Origin: Paenibacillus polygoni
GTDB taxonomy: Bacteria; Bacillota; Bacilli; Paenibacillales; Paenibacillaceae
DNA: 64,000 bases
Assembly: GCF_030263935.1 (NCBI RefSeq)
Contig: NZ_CP127162.1
Location: forward strand, 4,168,501-4,232,500
Reading direction: 5' to 3'
Every line of letters starts with the position of its first letter. Position 1 is the stretch's first letter. Of the stretch, positions 53,001-62,103 are shown in pieces. The notes beneath the pieces are model-generated. The model was not told where the DNA came from, did not search any database, and worked only from the letters and a program-made list of their open reading frames with translations. Both the position numbers and the translations under genes were made by a program.

Positions 53001-54584
53001 TTAAGGCGCCATTTCAAGGAATTGAGCCGTCGGGTTTTTATCGATTGCTGTTCTCATCGCGTATTCATTTTCGAATAGGACAACATAATTGTCTTTCTTA
53101 TCCTTAACAAGGACTGAGTTAATCCGGAATTTACTTGGATCAATTTTCTCATCAATAATCCAGCGAGCAAACTGATACGGCATACGTTGTAACTGTACAT
53201 CTACCCCATACTCTGCTTTCATCCGATGTTCAAATACTTCGAATTGCAATTGTCCAACTACGCCAAGAATGGTTTCATCAAAGCTTGCTGTACGGAATAC
53301 CTGGATGGTTCCCTCTTCGGTTAACTGGTCAAGCCCTTTTTGATACTGTTTATGTTTCAAGGCATTTTTAACCGTAACTTTGGAGAAAATCTCAGGAGAG
53401 AATGTTGGCAATTCATCAAACACAATATTACCGCCTTGACTTAGCGAGTCTCCAATTCGGAAAATGCCGGGATCAAACAAACCGATAATATCTCCAGGAT
53501 AAGCTTCCTGAACGATATCCCGATCTTGGGCGAGAAACTGCTGCGGTTGAGACAGCTTGATCTCTTTGCCTGCTCGTACATGGCGAACACTCATTCCGCG
53601 TTCGAATTTTCCGGATACAATCCGAAGGAAGGCAACACGGTCACGGTGAGCAGGGTTCATATTCGCTTGAATTTTGAATACGTATCCGCTGAACTTCTCG
53701 TTCGTCGGCTCTACCATACCTTCCGTACTGCGGCGCGGTTCAGGTTTAGGTGCAAGTTCAAGGAAGTTCTCTAAGAACGTTTGAACACCAAAGTTATTTA
53801 CCGCACTGCCAAAGAATACCGGAGTTAATTCTCCTTTTAATACTTTCTCATAATCAAATGGGTCTCCAGCAACATCCAGCAGCTCTAGATCCTGTTTCAA
53901 CTGCTCATGCAGGAACTCACCCGCCATCTCACGAATTACCGGGTCTTCATAACTGTCTACTTTTTGTACTTGGATGTTGGAGTGGTCATCTCCTTGGAAT
54001 AATTCAACCTGATTTTTCATCCGATCATATACTCCGCACAGTTCCCGTCCCATTCCGATTGGCCAGTTCATTGGTACCGAACGAATTCCGAGTACGTTCT
54101 CCAGCTCCTCCATCAGATCAAACGGGCTCTGTCCTTCACGGTCCAATTTGTTGATGAACGTAAAGATGGGAATCCCGCGTTTCGCGCAGACCTGGAACAA
54201 CTTGATCGTCTGAGCCTCGACCCCTTTAGCCACGTCAATCAGCATGACTGCACTATCGGCTGCAGTAAGCGTACGATAAGTGTCCTCACTGAAATCTTGG
54301 TGACCAGGTGTATCAAGAATGTTAATACGGTGTCCATTATAATCAAACTGCATAACAGAAGACGTTACAGAGATCCCCCGTTGCTTTTCGATTTCCATCC
54401 AGTCACTCGTTGCGTGCTTACTAGCCTTACGTGCTTTTACAGTACCTGCAAGACGAATTGCACCCCCGAATAAAAGGAGCTTTTCCGTTAGTGTCGTTTT
54501 CCCGGCATCCGGGTGAGAAATAATCGCAAACGTACGACGTTTGTCGACTTCTTTCTGTATAACATGTTCTTGTGATTTACTCAT
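53001..54584 (-). CDS. prfC: Peptide chain release factor 3
   Basis: A 527-residue translational GTPase. G1 SHPDAGKTTLTEK (about residues 24-36), G3 DTPGHQDFSEDTYR, G4 NKLDREGQ. It recycles RF1/RF2 after termination on the ribosome. Full-length RF3 is typical for Paenibacillus-type genomes but absent from B. subtilis (from general knowledge). ATG after AGGGATAAC. A ~200-nt leader with pairing potential precedes it. Confidence 0.95.
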   Translation of the reverse strand: MSKSQEHVIQKEVDKRRTFAIISHPDAGKTTLTEKLLLFGGAIRLAGTVKARKASKHATSDWMEIEKQRGISVTSSVMQFDYNGHRINILDTPGHQDFSEDTYRTLTAADSAVMLIDVAKGVEAQTIKLFQVCAKRGIPIFTFINKLDREGQSPFDLMEELENVLGIRSVPMNWPIGMGRELCGVYDRMKNQVELFQGDDHSNIQVQKVDSYEDPVIREMAGEFLHEQLKQDLELLDVAGDPFDYEKVLKGELTPVFFGSAVNNFGVQTFLENFLELAPKPEPRRSTEGMVEPTNEKFSGYVFKIQANMNPAHRDRVAFLRIVSGKFERGMSVRHVRAGKEIKLSQPQQFLAQDRDIVQEAYPGDIIGLFDPGIFRIGDSLSQGGNIVFDELPTFSPEIFSKVTVKNALKHKQYQKGLDQLTEEGTIQVFRTASFDETILGVVGQLQFEVFEHRMKAEYGVDVQLQRMPYQFARWIIDEKIDPSKFRINSVLVKDKKDNYVVLFENEYAMRTAIDKNPTAQFLEMAP

Positions 54585-54875
54585 TTTGTTATCCCTCTTA
54601 CCCTTCAGTAAATTAATATTAAATATTTGTATGATCTATTTCATATAGGCTCTTTGTGAGAAGGCTATAAGGAGTCCCTCTGCAAGTCTCTATAACATAA
54701 TAAAAAATGTAGCTGGTTACTCACAAGGGTGCCACCTTCCTTCCGTTACAAGAGCAAATTTTACATTCCTTAAAATGATATATCCCACTAAGTCAACTTT
54801 CCTATTGTACCACATTCAACAATTATATTTACCTATATTCCCTCCCTATATCTATTAATTTCTTGAAAATATTTT
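54585..54875 (-). other. Long leader/spacer upstream of prfC
   Basis: No gene seen. On the minus strand an extended -10-like TGGTACAAT lies near 54805-54815. CTTGTGAG (54720-54727) can pair with CTCACAAAG (54652-54660), enclosing a T-rich run (about 54701-54708). GGTGGCACC upstream of it resembles a T-box core only superficially. A structured leader or attenuator is possible but unproven. Confidence 0.3.
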
Positions 54876-54900
54876 GTTTTAGAACAAATGAGACGGGTAA
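54876..54900 (+). promoter_or_regulatory. Sigma-B-like promoter of the SDR gene
   Basis: GTTTTA (54876-54881), 13-nt spacer, GGGTAA (54895-54900), close to the general-stress consensus GTTTAA-N12-15-GGGTAT. The downstream gene resembles stress-induced SDRs of Bacillus. Confidence 0.55.
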
Positions 54901-54941
54901 TTTACGATACAACCTATTAGCTAAATGGAGGATGACAACTT

Positions 54942-55814
54942 ATGAATATCTACGAACAACAAAAAAATGGAACTCCAAAACAAACACAAGCGAGTCAACC
55001 TGGCGTAGAATCCCAAATGGATCCTCGTCCCATTCAGCCTCTAGATTACAAAGGCAGTGAAAAATTAAAAGGTAAAGTGACTCTTATTACAGGCGGAGAC
55101 AGCGGAATTGGGCGTGCTGTTGCCATTGCTTATGCAAAAGAAGGTGCTCACGTAGCCATTAACTATCTCTCCGATCAAGAGCAAGGTGATGCGGAAGAAA
55201 CGAAAAAATATATTGAGGCAGAAGGCGTGAAAGCACTGCTTCTTCCCGGCGATGTGTCCGATGAGAACACTTGTAAAGAAATCGTAGATAAAACAGTACA
55301 AGAATTCGGTAAACTTGATATTCTCGTCAATAATGCAGCAATTCAGTTCGTAGTGGAAGGAATTGAGAACATTACGAGTGAACAATGGGATAAAACATTT
55401 AAAACAAATATCTATTCCGTTTTCTATATGACGAAGTATGCGGTACCTCACCTTAAAGAAGGAAGCTCTATTATCAGCACGACTTCCGTTAATCCTTACG
55501 TGGGGAACCAAGTATTTATTGACTATACTTCAACTAAAGGAGCTATCGTTGGGTTTACCCGCAGTATGGCCCAAAGTCTTGCTAAGAAAAACATTCGAGT
55601 AAACATGGTAGCCCCAGGTCCAATCTGGACTCCGCTCATTCCTTCTACTATGGATGAAGAGATGGTAGAAAGTTTTGGACAAGATGTGCCTATGGGCCGT
55701 CCGGGACAACCTGCTGAGCATGTAGGAGCTTACGTACTGCTTGCTTCTGACGAAGGTTCTTATATGACCGGTCAGTGTATCCATGTTAATGGCGGTATGA
55801 CTATGTCTTCCTAA
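54942..55814 (+). CDS. General-stress-type SDR oxidoreductase (YdaD/YhdF-like)
   Basis: A 290-residue SDR. A polar N-terminal extension of about 45 residues (Gln/Pro-rich, ending [14 protein letters not shown]) precedes [12 protein letters not shown] (cofactor loop), NNAA, and YTSTKGA (Tyr/Lys). This long-N-terminus subgroup includes B. subtilis YdaD and YhdF, general stress proteins of unknown substrate. ATG follows TGGAGG. The sigma-B-like promoter supports stress control. Confidence 0.88.
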   Translation: MNIYEQQKNGTPKQTQASQPGVESQMDPRPIQPLDYKGSEKLKGKVTLITGGDSGIGRAVAIAYAKEGAHVAINYLSDQEQGDAEETKKYIEAEGVKALLLPGDVSDENTCKEIVDKTVQEFGKLDILVNNAAIQFVVEGIENITSEQWDKTFKTNIYSVFYMTKYAVPHLKEGSSIISTTSVNPYVGNQVFIDYTSTKGAIVGFTRSMAQSLAKKNIRVNMVAPGPIWTPLIPSTMDEEMVESFGQDVPMGRPGQPAEHVGAYVLLASDEGSYMTGQCIHVNGGMTMSS

Positions 55815-55893
55815 ACTTTATACGATAAATCCTGTACAAAATATAGCACAAAAACTTTATACAATAAGTCTTACACAATAAGTCTTAATAAAA

Positions 55894-55945
55894 TAATGAG
55901 AAAAAGCAGGCATTCTCCGTAGAGATTGACCTGCTTTTTCATTAT
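55894..55945. terminator. Bidirectional terminator SDR/zwf copy 2
   Basis: AATGAGAAAAAGCAGG pairs with CCTGCTTTTTCATT across an 18-20-nt loop, between convergent genes. Confidence 0.8.
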
Positions 55946-55955
55946 TGTAATGCCA

Positions 55956-57512
55956 TTAGTGATTTTTAATCCACACTACATTATCTTCGTCCTGACCATT
56001 GACCGGCCACCAGAAGTATCCATCTTTCGCCAGTAAATCTTCTGTAGCTTTCGGTCCCCAGCTTCCCGCAGGATATGTCTCAATATCACCTGAATTCTCT
56101 GCCCAAGCAGCAGCAATCCGATCCACGAATGACCAGGCTGTCGCCACTTCATCCCAACGAGTAAAGTAAGTTGAATCGCCTTTCGTTGCATCGTGAATAA
56201 GTCGTTCGTAGGCTTCCGGCGAGTTAATTCCAATCATGCAGCTCTGACAGAAATCCATTGCGAGCGGCTCAATTTGTGAGTCTGTCCCTGGTTTCTTCGC
56301 ATTAATCTTAATGTAGATTCCTTCCATTGGATTCACACGAATAACGAGCAAGTTAGGTTCTAGCTTATGTTTCTGTCCTAAATAGACATTGGTTGGCATC
56401 GATTTAAACTCGACTACAACCTCTGTTGTTTTGACAGGCAGACGTTTTCCCGTACGGATATAAAAAGGTACGCCTGCCCAGCGGAAATTATCTACAAATA
56501 CACGAGCTGCAAAATAAGTCTCTGTATTAGAATTAGGATCCACCTTCTCCTCCTGACGATATCCAGGAAGTTCAGTGCCTCTCACTTCACCTGCTGTGTA
56601 TTGACCGCGCACTACGTTATTCTTCACATCGTCGCTAGTTGCATAAGGGCGAAGTGACCGAAGAACTTTCACCTTCTCATCACGAATGTCCTCAGGAAGC
56701 AATCTGCTAGGCGGCTCCATAGCGATCATGGTAAGCATTTGCAGCATATGATTCTGTCCCATATCCCGAAGTGCACCTGCTGAGTCATAATATCCGCCGC
56801 GATCTTCCACTCCGACCGTTTCTCCAAGTGTAATCTGGATATTTGCAATATGTTTGTTATTCCACAAAGGTTCAAAGAACGCATTACCAAAGCGGATAAC
56901 TTCAATATTTTGCACCATTTCTTTACCCAGATAATGATCGATACGGTAGATCTCTTCCTCGCGGAATACTTCTCTAATTTGCTCATTTAATTTTTCAGCC
57001 GAAGCTAGATCATATCCAAATGGTTTCTCGATCACAAGTCTATGCCATCCTGCACTCTCTAGAAGTCCACCTTCTTTTAAGTTATACGACACACTGCCAA
57101 ATAGTTCAGGAGCCAAAGCCAGGTAGAACATACGGTTACCCGGAATATTAAACTTCGTTTCTAGTTCCTCAGTCAGAACACACAGCTCACGGAAACCATC
57201 GACATTATTAATATCAAGTGACTGATACTCAAAGTGTTCTGCAAATGTTAACCATTCCTCATCTTCAATTGAATCACTGGAATAGCGGCAAAATTCTTGG
57301 ATGGATGTATGTACATCAAGACGGAATTCTTCACGTGTACGCGGACGACGTGCCAAACCGACAACTGCAAAATCTTGTGCTAATTTACCTTCACGGTACA
57401 GACTATAAATAGCTGGGAATAGCTTGCGCCGAGCAAGATCTCCTGTAGCACCAAAAATGAAAAATACGGCACCTGAAGTCTTGAGTGATTCCAATGGTTG
57501 ATTCGTATTCAT
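55956..57512 (-). CDS. Glucose-6-phosphate 1-dehydrogenase, copy 2
   Basis: A 518-residue G6PDH paralogue. GATGDLARRKLFPAIY at about residues 20-35 and RIDHYLGKEMVQN at the active site are intact, so it should be catalytic. It is 34 residues longer than copy 1, with extra sequence at both ends, and clearly diverged. It is a stand-alone gene, in contrast to copy 1, which leads zwf-gnd-tal. Differences in cofactor preference or regulation are likely but unproven. Confidence 0.93.
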   Translation of the reverse strand: MNTNQPLESLKTSGAVFFIFGATGDLARRKLFPAIYSLYREGKLAQDFAVVGLARRPRTREEFRLDVHTSIQEFCRYSSDSIEDEEWLTFAEHFEYQSLDINNVDGFRELCVLTEELETKFNIPGNRMFYLALAPELFGSVSYNLKEGGLLESAGWHRLVIEKPFGYDLASAEKLNEQIREVFREEEIYRIDHYLGKEMVQNIEVIRFGNAFFEPLWNNKHIANIQITLGETVGVEDRGGYYDSAGALRDMGQNHMLQMLTMIAMEPPSRLLPEDIRDEKVKVLRSLRPYATSDDVKNNVVRGQYTAGEVRGTELPGYRQEEKVDPNSNTETYFAARVFVDNFRWAGVPFYIRTGKRLPVKTTEVVVEFKSMPTNVYLGQKHKLEPNLLVIRVNPMEGIYIKINAKKPGTDSQIEPLAMDFCQSCMIGINSPEAYERLIHDATKGDSTYFTRWDEVATAWSFVDRIAAAWAENSGDIETYPAGSWGPKATEDLLAKDGYFWWPVNGQDEDNVVWIKNH

Positions 57513-57858
57513 GGCCCCTTCTTTCCCCTATATATCATAGATTTTTTAGTTTATTACAATGTGTCTCAAGTGAACTTTCGCCTTTTCCACAGGAGCAAAA
57601 GTCATTTATGTTGAAAATATTTTAGCATAAGTGTTCCTTCGAATGCTACGAACTTTCTCTGCTAATCTTTTACTTTCAATAAACATTCATCAAACCTTCA
57701 CTTTGATGTCTTTGTTTTAATATTCACCTTGATCGGCGTACTTACTCCCTTAAAAGTAGAGTTATTTTCACTAGCTTAGTCCTTCGTCCAAACCTATTTA
57801 ACTCTGTAAGAATATAAATATCTTGACTACTATCTTATTTAATGAAGAGGTGTACGAG
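57513..57858. other. Intergenic region between zwf copy 2 and the Gly/Trp-rich gene
   Basis: AT-rich divergent spacer without a convincing gene. Isolated promoter-like words occur (a GTTTTA near 57715, TTGACT near 57822) but none has a well-spaced partner. Confidence 0.4.
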
Positions 57859-58227
57859 ATGTATCCTGTCAATCCTTTAACTCCAGAGGTATTAAGCCGC
57901 CATTGTGGAAAGATGGTTTGTGCGGTAACGAAAGACGGCCGGCGTATTTTCGGCAGACTTAAAGCATGTAATAATACACATGTCTTCGTAGCAGATGAAC
58001 GTCGTAATCAGCAATATCGTCCATGCCGAGCATATAAGTCCAGCATTCTTGAGACGAATTCAAACACAGAAATAACAAAGAAGAAAAAGAAACGTAAAAA
58101 AGACGCAAAGATCAAAGGTTTCTACCCTTACGGCGGATACGGCGGTTACGGATATGGCGGCGGATGGGGAGCTGGATGGGGCTGGGCTTTAGGTTTAACC
58201 GCTCTGGCTTTGTTATTCCTTATCTAA
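57859..58227 (+). CDS. Hypothetical protein with Gly/Tyr/Trp-rich C-terminus
   Basis: A 122-residue protein. The N-terminal ~60 residues (LSRHCGKMVCAVTKDGRRIFGRLKACNNT-type) look like a small beta-barrel, possibly Sm/Lsm-like (inference). A Lys-rich linker (EITKKKKKRKKDAK) follows, then YPYGGYGGYGYGGGWGAGWG and a short hydrophobic C-terminus that could anchor in a membrane. Start ATG 57859 after AGAGGTG. Family not recognised; the composition recalls spore-coat or surface proteins, without proof. Confidence 0.65.
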   Translation: MYPVNPLTPEVLSRHCGKMVCAVTKDGRRIFGRLKACNNTHVFVADERRNQQYRPCRAYKSSILETNSNTEITKKKKKRKKDAKIKGFYPYGGYGGYGYGGGWGAGWGWALGLTALALLFLI

Positions 58228-58265
58228 TGTGGATTCAATTGCTCTCCTAAACTCTTTTCAAAATG

Positions 58266-58313
58266 AAAAAGGTACGAATCTCTTTTCTTCCTTCCGAAGA
58301 TGAGAATCGTACC
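58266..58313 (-). terminator. Terminator of liaFSR
   Basis: GGTACGATTCTC pairs with GAGATTCGTACC (one mismatch) across a 19-nt loop, then TTTTT on the minus strand. Confidence 0.85.
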
Positions 58314-58329
58314 GTACATATGTGTATAT

Positions 58330-58974
58330 TCATTCTGCTAAGCCATTCTTATAAGCATAGATCGCAGCTTGCGTACGATCATCTACATCGAGTTTTGCTA
58401 AAATGTTGGTCACATGAAATTTCACGGTCTTGATCCCAATGATTAGCGTATCTGCGATATCTTGATTGGATTTACCCTGAGCGAGTAACCGCAAGACATC
58501 CATTTCGCGATCCGTTAGATCTTCATGTGCTTTCATTTGCGCAGGAGGCTGTCTAAAACGATTCATCATTTTGGATGCCACTTGTGATTCCAGAACAGAC
58601 TGTCCGCGATCCGCTGCTCGAATGGCATCTGCAATTTCGGTAGCACGTGACGTTTTGAGTAAGTAACTAAATGCTCCAGCTTCAATAACGGGATACATCT
58701 TTTCATCATCTAAATAACTGGTAAGTACAATTACTTTGCAATCTGGCTGCAGTTTAAGCAGTTCTCTAGTGGTTTCAATTCCGTCCATCCCGTCCATCAC
58801 GAGATCCATGAGTACTACATCAGGTTTGTACTCTTTAGCAAGCCGGAGACCTTCTTCTCCACTCCCTGCTTCTCCGATTACTTCAATTCCTTCTTCGGTA
58901 TCCAGCACGGCAGCTAGACCGATCCGTACCATTTCGTGATCATCGACCAAAAGCACTTTGATATTTCGTTCCAT
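58330..58974 (-). CDS. liaR: Response regulator LiaR
   Basis: A 214-residue NarL/FixJ regulator. Receiver domain with DD at 11-12, phospho-acceptor D57 (VVLMDLVMDG), Thr in LTSYLD and Lys in LLKTS; LuxR-type HTH from about 150 (LTDREMDVLRLLAQGKSNQDIA). In B. subtilis LiaR activates liaIH under cell-wall antibiotic stress. Start ATG 58972-58974, 4 nt after the liaS stop; an earlier ATG (58989) would overlap liaS. Confidence 0.93.
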   Translation of the reverse strand: MERNIKVLLVDDHEMVRIGLAAVLDTEEGIEVIGEAGSGEEGLRLAKEYKPDVVLMDLVMDGMDGIETTRELLKLQPDCKVIVLTSYLDDEKMYPVIEAGAFSYLLKTSRATEIADAIRAADRGQSVLESQVASKMMNRFRQPPAQMKAHEDLTDREMDVLRLLAQGKSNQDIADTLIIGIKTVKFHVTNILAKLDVDDRTQAAIYAYKNGLAE

Positions 58975-58978
58975 CAAT

Positions 58979-60046
58979 TCATCTTCCATAGTCTGGGGTT
59001 ACCTCGCTTTCTTCATCCATCACAGGAACGGTAATTTCTATTCTTGTTCCTTTACCCGGTGCTGTAATCCAGAGAATAGACCCTCCAATTTCGTTCACCC
59101 GTTCCTGCATATTAGAAAGACCATAGGAGGCCTGTTTTTTATCATCTAATTCAAAACCTTCTCCATCGTCTCGAATGACAACCTTCACTGCCTTGTCTTT
59201 TCGTAATATCCGAATTTCCATCTTTTCTGCTTTTGCATGTCTAAGGGTATTAGACATCGCTTCCTGAATAATGCGAAAAAGGTGATTCTCCACTCCTTTT
59301 ACCAAGTGAATATTCTCATCCATCTCAAACAATATTTCCATTGGGACTTTCGCTTGCAGTTCTCTTACCAACTCTCTAAGGCCCTGTTCAAGATGTTTCC
59401 CTTCTAAATAGACAGGCCGCAAATGAAGTAACAATGCCCTCATTTCGGACTGGGCAACAGCTGACATCTCCTCGATAAGCGCCACTTGTCTCTTCGCACG
59501 ATTAAAATCCTTATCAAGTGTCCTGCCGACTGCCGTAGCTGTCATCGAGATAGCAAAAAGCTGCTGAGATACCGCATCATGCAGTTCTCGAGCAAGTCGC
59601 TGTCTTTCCTCTACGATCGCAGAGATCCGCGCCTTCTCTGCCAGTTGTGCATTATTCGTGGACAAGCGCTGTAAAGAACTCACTTGCTCCTCCCACTTTT
59701 TGCTGATACGAGAGAGTTGCTCTCCCAGTCTTCCGATCTCATCGCTTCCTAGCTCAGGAACAGCTCTCATTACACTGCCCTTTTCCCACTGCAATAATGT
59801 CTCTCGCAGCCTCTCCAATTTTACTTTTGTTCGATAAGCTTGAAAGAATCCGTAGCAAGCACCCACACCTACTAACAATAATACGAGAGTTGCTCCGAAC
59901 GGAATCCATCGATCCCATGTCGACCAAGGAGTTAAATAGCCATAAGAAGAAAGAATATAGATAATGACAGCTCCCAGCAGTACAGAAAACAGAATGCCCT
60001 GTCCCATGCCGCGAGTCACCATGTTTTTTGTCTTTTCGGAATGCAT
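58979..60046 (-). CDS. liaS: Sensor histidine kinase LiaS
   Basis: A 355-residue kinase with two TM helices (about 17-35 and 48-70) and a short extracellular loop, a HAMP-like linker (about 70-125), a HisKA_3 box with H156 (LARELHDAVSQQLF), and the HATPase N/G boxes (EAMSNTLRHAKA, DDGEGFEL). It is the intramembrane-sensing kinase of the LiaFSR system, normally held off by LiaF. ATG behind AGGAGG. Confidence 0.93.
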   Translation of the reverse strand: MHSEKTKNMVTRGMGQGILFSVLLGAVIIYILSSYGYLTPWSTWDRWIPFGATLVLLLVGVGACYGFFQAYRTKVKLERLRETLLQWEKGSVMRAVPELGSDEIGRLGEQLSRISKKWEEQVSSLQRLSTNNAQLAEKARISAIVEERQRLARELHDAVSQQLFAISMTATAVGRTLDKDFNRAKRQVALIEEMSAVAQSEMRALLLHLRPVYLEGKHLEQGLRELVRELQAKVPMEILFEMDENIHLVKGVENHLFRIIQEAMSNTLRHAKAEKMEIRILRKDKAVKVVIRDDGEGFELDDKKQASYGLSNMQERVNEIGGSILWITAPGKGTRIEITVPVMDEESEVTPDYGR

Positions 60047-60073
60047 CCGGAACCTCCTCTCTTATAGATAGTA

Positions 60074-60721
60074 TTACGTTAGTTTTACGTCAAGGTCTCC
60101 AATTAAATAGGAAATTACAAATTTAACTTTGTATTCACTTCCTGCATATCCAGGAGATTGGTAGACAAGTCTGTTCATTCCACCGCTTTTCTGATCGTTT
60201 CCAAACTTTTGTCTTCCGAGTAGCACAAAGGCTTCAATTTCTACACCGTAATCCTCAGGGATCGACAGGTCAATATCTCCCATCACACCTTGTAAATAAA
60301 TGACCGTTTCTTTTTCTTCAGGAAGTGCAAGAGAAAGATCCGCATCTACTTCTCCTATAACATGCCATATACTGGTGTTACGAAGAATCCAAGGTGCTTG
60401 ATCCCATGCATAATTAGACATAAAGTTCTGATGAATTATATATTCTTCACGCGGCTGGACTTTACGTCCTTTCCAATAAAAAATACCGAGTGAAATCAGC
60501 ATTATCCCAACTACGAGAATAAGATTGTCAAGAATAATGATTGCGGTTCCTGCCCACATCAAAGTTCGACCTTTTTTGGTGTCCCCTGATTTATGTTTGT
60601 AATATCCAAAAATCAATAAGAGCAGTGCAACGATAGTAAAGAAACTCAAAAATTTCCCCAGCAACATCATTAAGCCAATCCCTATTGCCAGAACAGCAAA
60701 CAGCGACTTTCCTCTACTCAT
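60074..60721 (-). CDS. liaF: LiaF-type inhibitor of LiaSR
   Basis: A 215-residue protein: N-terminal ~95 residues with about four TM helices, then a cytoplasmic LiaF-like beta-helical domain (WHVIGEVDADLSLALPEEKE, GVMGDIDLSIPEDYG, ISYLIGDLDVKL). It represses LiaS in unstressed Bacillus. First gene of liaF-liaS-liaR; spacing to liaS is 27 nt. Confidence 0.92.
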   Translation of the reverse strand: MSRGKSLFAVLAIGIGLMMLLGKFLSFFTIVALLLLIFGYYKHKSGDTKKGRTLMWAGTAIIILDNLILVVGIMLISLGIFYWKGRKVQPREEYIIHQNFMSNYAWDQAPWILRNTSIWHVIGEVDADLSLALPEEKETVIYLQGVMGDIDLSIPEDYGVEIEAFVLLGRQKFGNDQKSGGMNRLVYQSPGYAGSEYKVKFVISYLIGDLDVKLT

Positions 60722-60855
60722 TCGTCACACCCCCTTTTTATAGATAAACAGAGTTACCTCTTTTCATCCGTGTTATGTATACCTATTATGTGTATCCTTA
60801 ATTTATCTGCATGAATTAAATCTAAGAATAGTATTCCATACATCACTTCATGTTT

Positions 60856-60898
60856 TCAGTAAAAAGGCCATACGAAGGATGAACTCCGTATGGCTTTT
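60856..60898 (-). terminator. Terminator between the psp genes and liaFSR
   Basis: AAAAGCCATACGGAG pairs with TTCGTATGGCCTTTTT on the minus strand. Readthrough could couple liaFSR to the upstream genes. Confidence 0.8.
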
Positions 60899-60941
60899 CC
60901 ACGATTCTTAGGATATCATATCCTATGTTACATTGGATAGT

Positions 60942-61640
60942 TTATTCTTTTGGAGCTTCAGAAGAGGAAGCTTTTCCATTTAATTTACTTTTCAATGCTT
61001 CCAGCTGCTCATTGACTTGGAATTGTTTTTCCTGATCTACAGAGTTAGGAGTATATGAGCTGGAGCTGTAAGGTACACGCATTACATCTGCTTCTGCTTC
61101 CAGTTGCATGATTTTTTCTTCCATACGGTGGAATCCGAGTGATGCATTGCCGCTCTCAATGGAATGAACACTGTTAATTTGGGACATTTGTTTTCTTGCT
61201 TTAGCCATTTGGGCACGGGATACAAGCTCATTGCGTTTATTACGCATTTTGTAGAACTCATCTTTCATATCATGCAGTTGTTGTACAAGTTCTTTCGCTT
61301 GAGTCTCAGATTCAGCATGCAAATTCTGATATTCAGACACCTTTTGATCGTAGTAAATTTTTTCTTCCAGAAGCTTACGTGCGACTTCTTCTTGGCCATT
61401 GATCAGTGCAGATTCTGCTTGTGCTTCGCGTTGTCCACCAAGACGTTCTGCTTCTTCCAAACGTTGTTTCATACGGCGCTCATTAGCCATTTGTTTGGCA
61501 ACGGTAACCTCTGCTTCACGAATTTCTGCTTCCATATCACGAATGTATTGATTGAGCATGATGATTGGATCTTCTACTTTATCAAGAACCTCATTTACCG
61601 ACGCTTTTGTCATATCTTTAATTCTTTTAAATACTCCCAT
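60942..61640 (-). CDS. PspA/IM30 family protein (LiaH-like), copy B
   Basis: A 232-residue, almost wholly coiled-coil protein with the amphipathic N-terminal helix [21 protein letters not shown] and the PspA pattern [18 protein letters not shown]. PspA/LiaH form ESCRT-III-like oligomers that protect stressed membranes. The start ATG 61638-61640 follows the pspC stop by one base, so it is translationally coupled. C-terminal tail is Ser/Gln-rich. Confidence 0.92.
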   Translation of the reverse strand: MGVFKRIKDMTKASVNEVLDKVEDPIIMLNQYIRDMEAEIREAEVTVAKQMANERRMKQRLEEAERLGGQREAQAESALINGQEEVARKLLEEKIYYDQKVSEYQNLHAESETQAKELVQQLHDMKDEFYKMRNKRNELVSRAQMAKARKQMSQINSVHSIESGNASLGFHRMEEKIMQLEAEADVMRVPYSSSSYTPNSVDQEKQFQVNEQLEALKSKLNGKASSSEAPKE

Positions 61641-61641
61641 T

Positions 61642-62097
61642 TTAAAATTCTCCCTTCTCATACTTTGATAGTTTTTTACGAAGTTCTTCGTTTTCTTTTT
61701 TCAATGCTTTTTTCTCGATATCTTCCATCATGGAGTCCAAATGATCTTCTTTTGGAGCCCCGAATCCTCTATCAAAACGATTGCTGTTATAACGATTATC
61801 TCTAGGAGTTCCATAACCTTGTGAGTCAAAGCCTTGAGGAGTAGAGAATCCTCCTCCAGCGCCAGGATACCCACCCATTCCAGGTCCTGGAGCATATGGA
61901 TCATAAGGCGGGAAAGGTTCTTTCGGCACAACTAGTGCAGCAAGGATGTACAGAAAGATCGAAACACCACCTGAAAAGAATGTGACTACAATAAAGATTA
62001 GCCGCAGCAGAGTTGAATCCATACCCAGTGTCTGAGATAAACCGCCAAGTAATCCGGTCACTTTTTTATCACGTCTAGAGCGATATAGCTTACTCAT
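61642..62097 (-). CDS. PspC-domain membrane protein
   Basis: A 151-residue protein: PspC domain (about residues 1-60; [22 protein letters not shown] then one TM helix), a Pro/Gly/Tyr-rich linker (about 61-110) and a charged C-terminal coiled coil ([19 protein letters not shown]). In proteobacteria PspC senses envelope stress and binds PspA; the coil could serve that here. Six nt downstream of PspA copy A and coupled to copy B. Confidence 0.9.
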   Translation of the reverse strand: MSKLYRSRRDKKVTGLLGGLSQTLGMDSTLLRLIFIVVTFFSGGVSIFLYILAALVVPKEPFPPYDPYAPGPGMGGYPGAGGGFSTPQGFDSQGYGTPRDNRYNSNRFDRGFGAPKEDHLDSMMEDIEKKALKKENEELRKKLSKYEKGEF

Positions 62098-62103
62098 GAA
62101 TAG

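Noticed and set aside
54700..54780. T-box leader for prfC based on GGTGGCACC
   Set aside because: The rest of the T-box core (AGGG before, CGCG-type after), a specifier loop and an aligned terminator are missing, and RF3 is not an amino-acid-regulated gene.
55838..55892. Short repeats ACAATAAGTCTTA after the SDR gene
   Set aside because: Two or three imperfect short copies in AT-rich spacer; likely chance or local slippage.
57715..57745. Second sigma-B-like promoter before the Gly/Trp-rich gene
   Set aside because: GTTTTA is present but the partner reads GGCGTA at 15 nt and lies over 100 nt from the gene; too weak.
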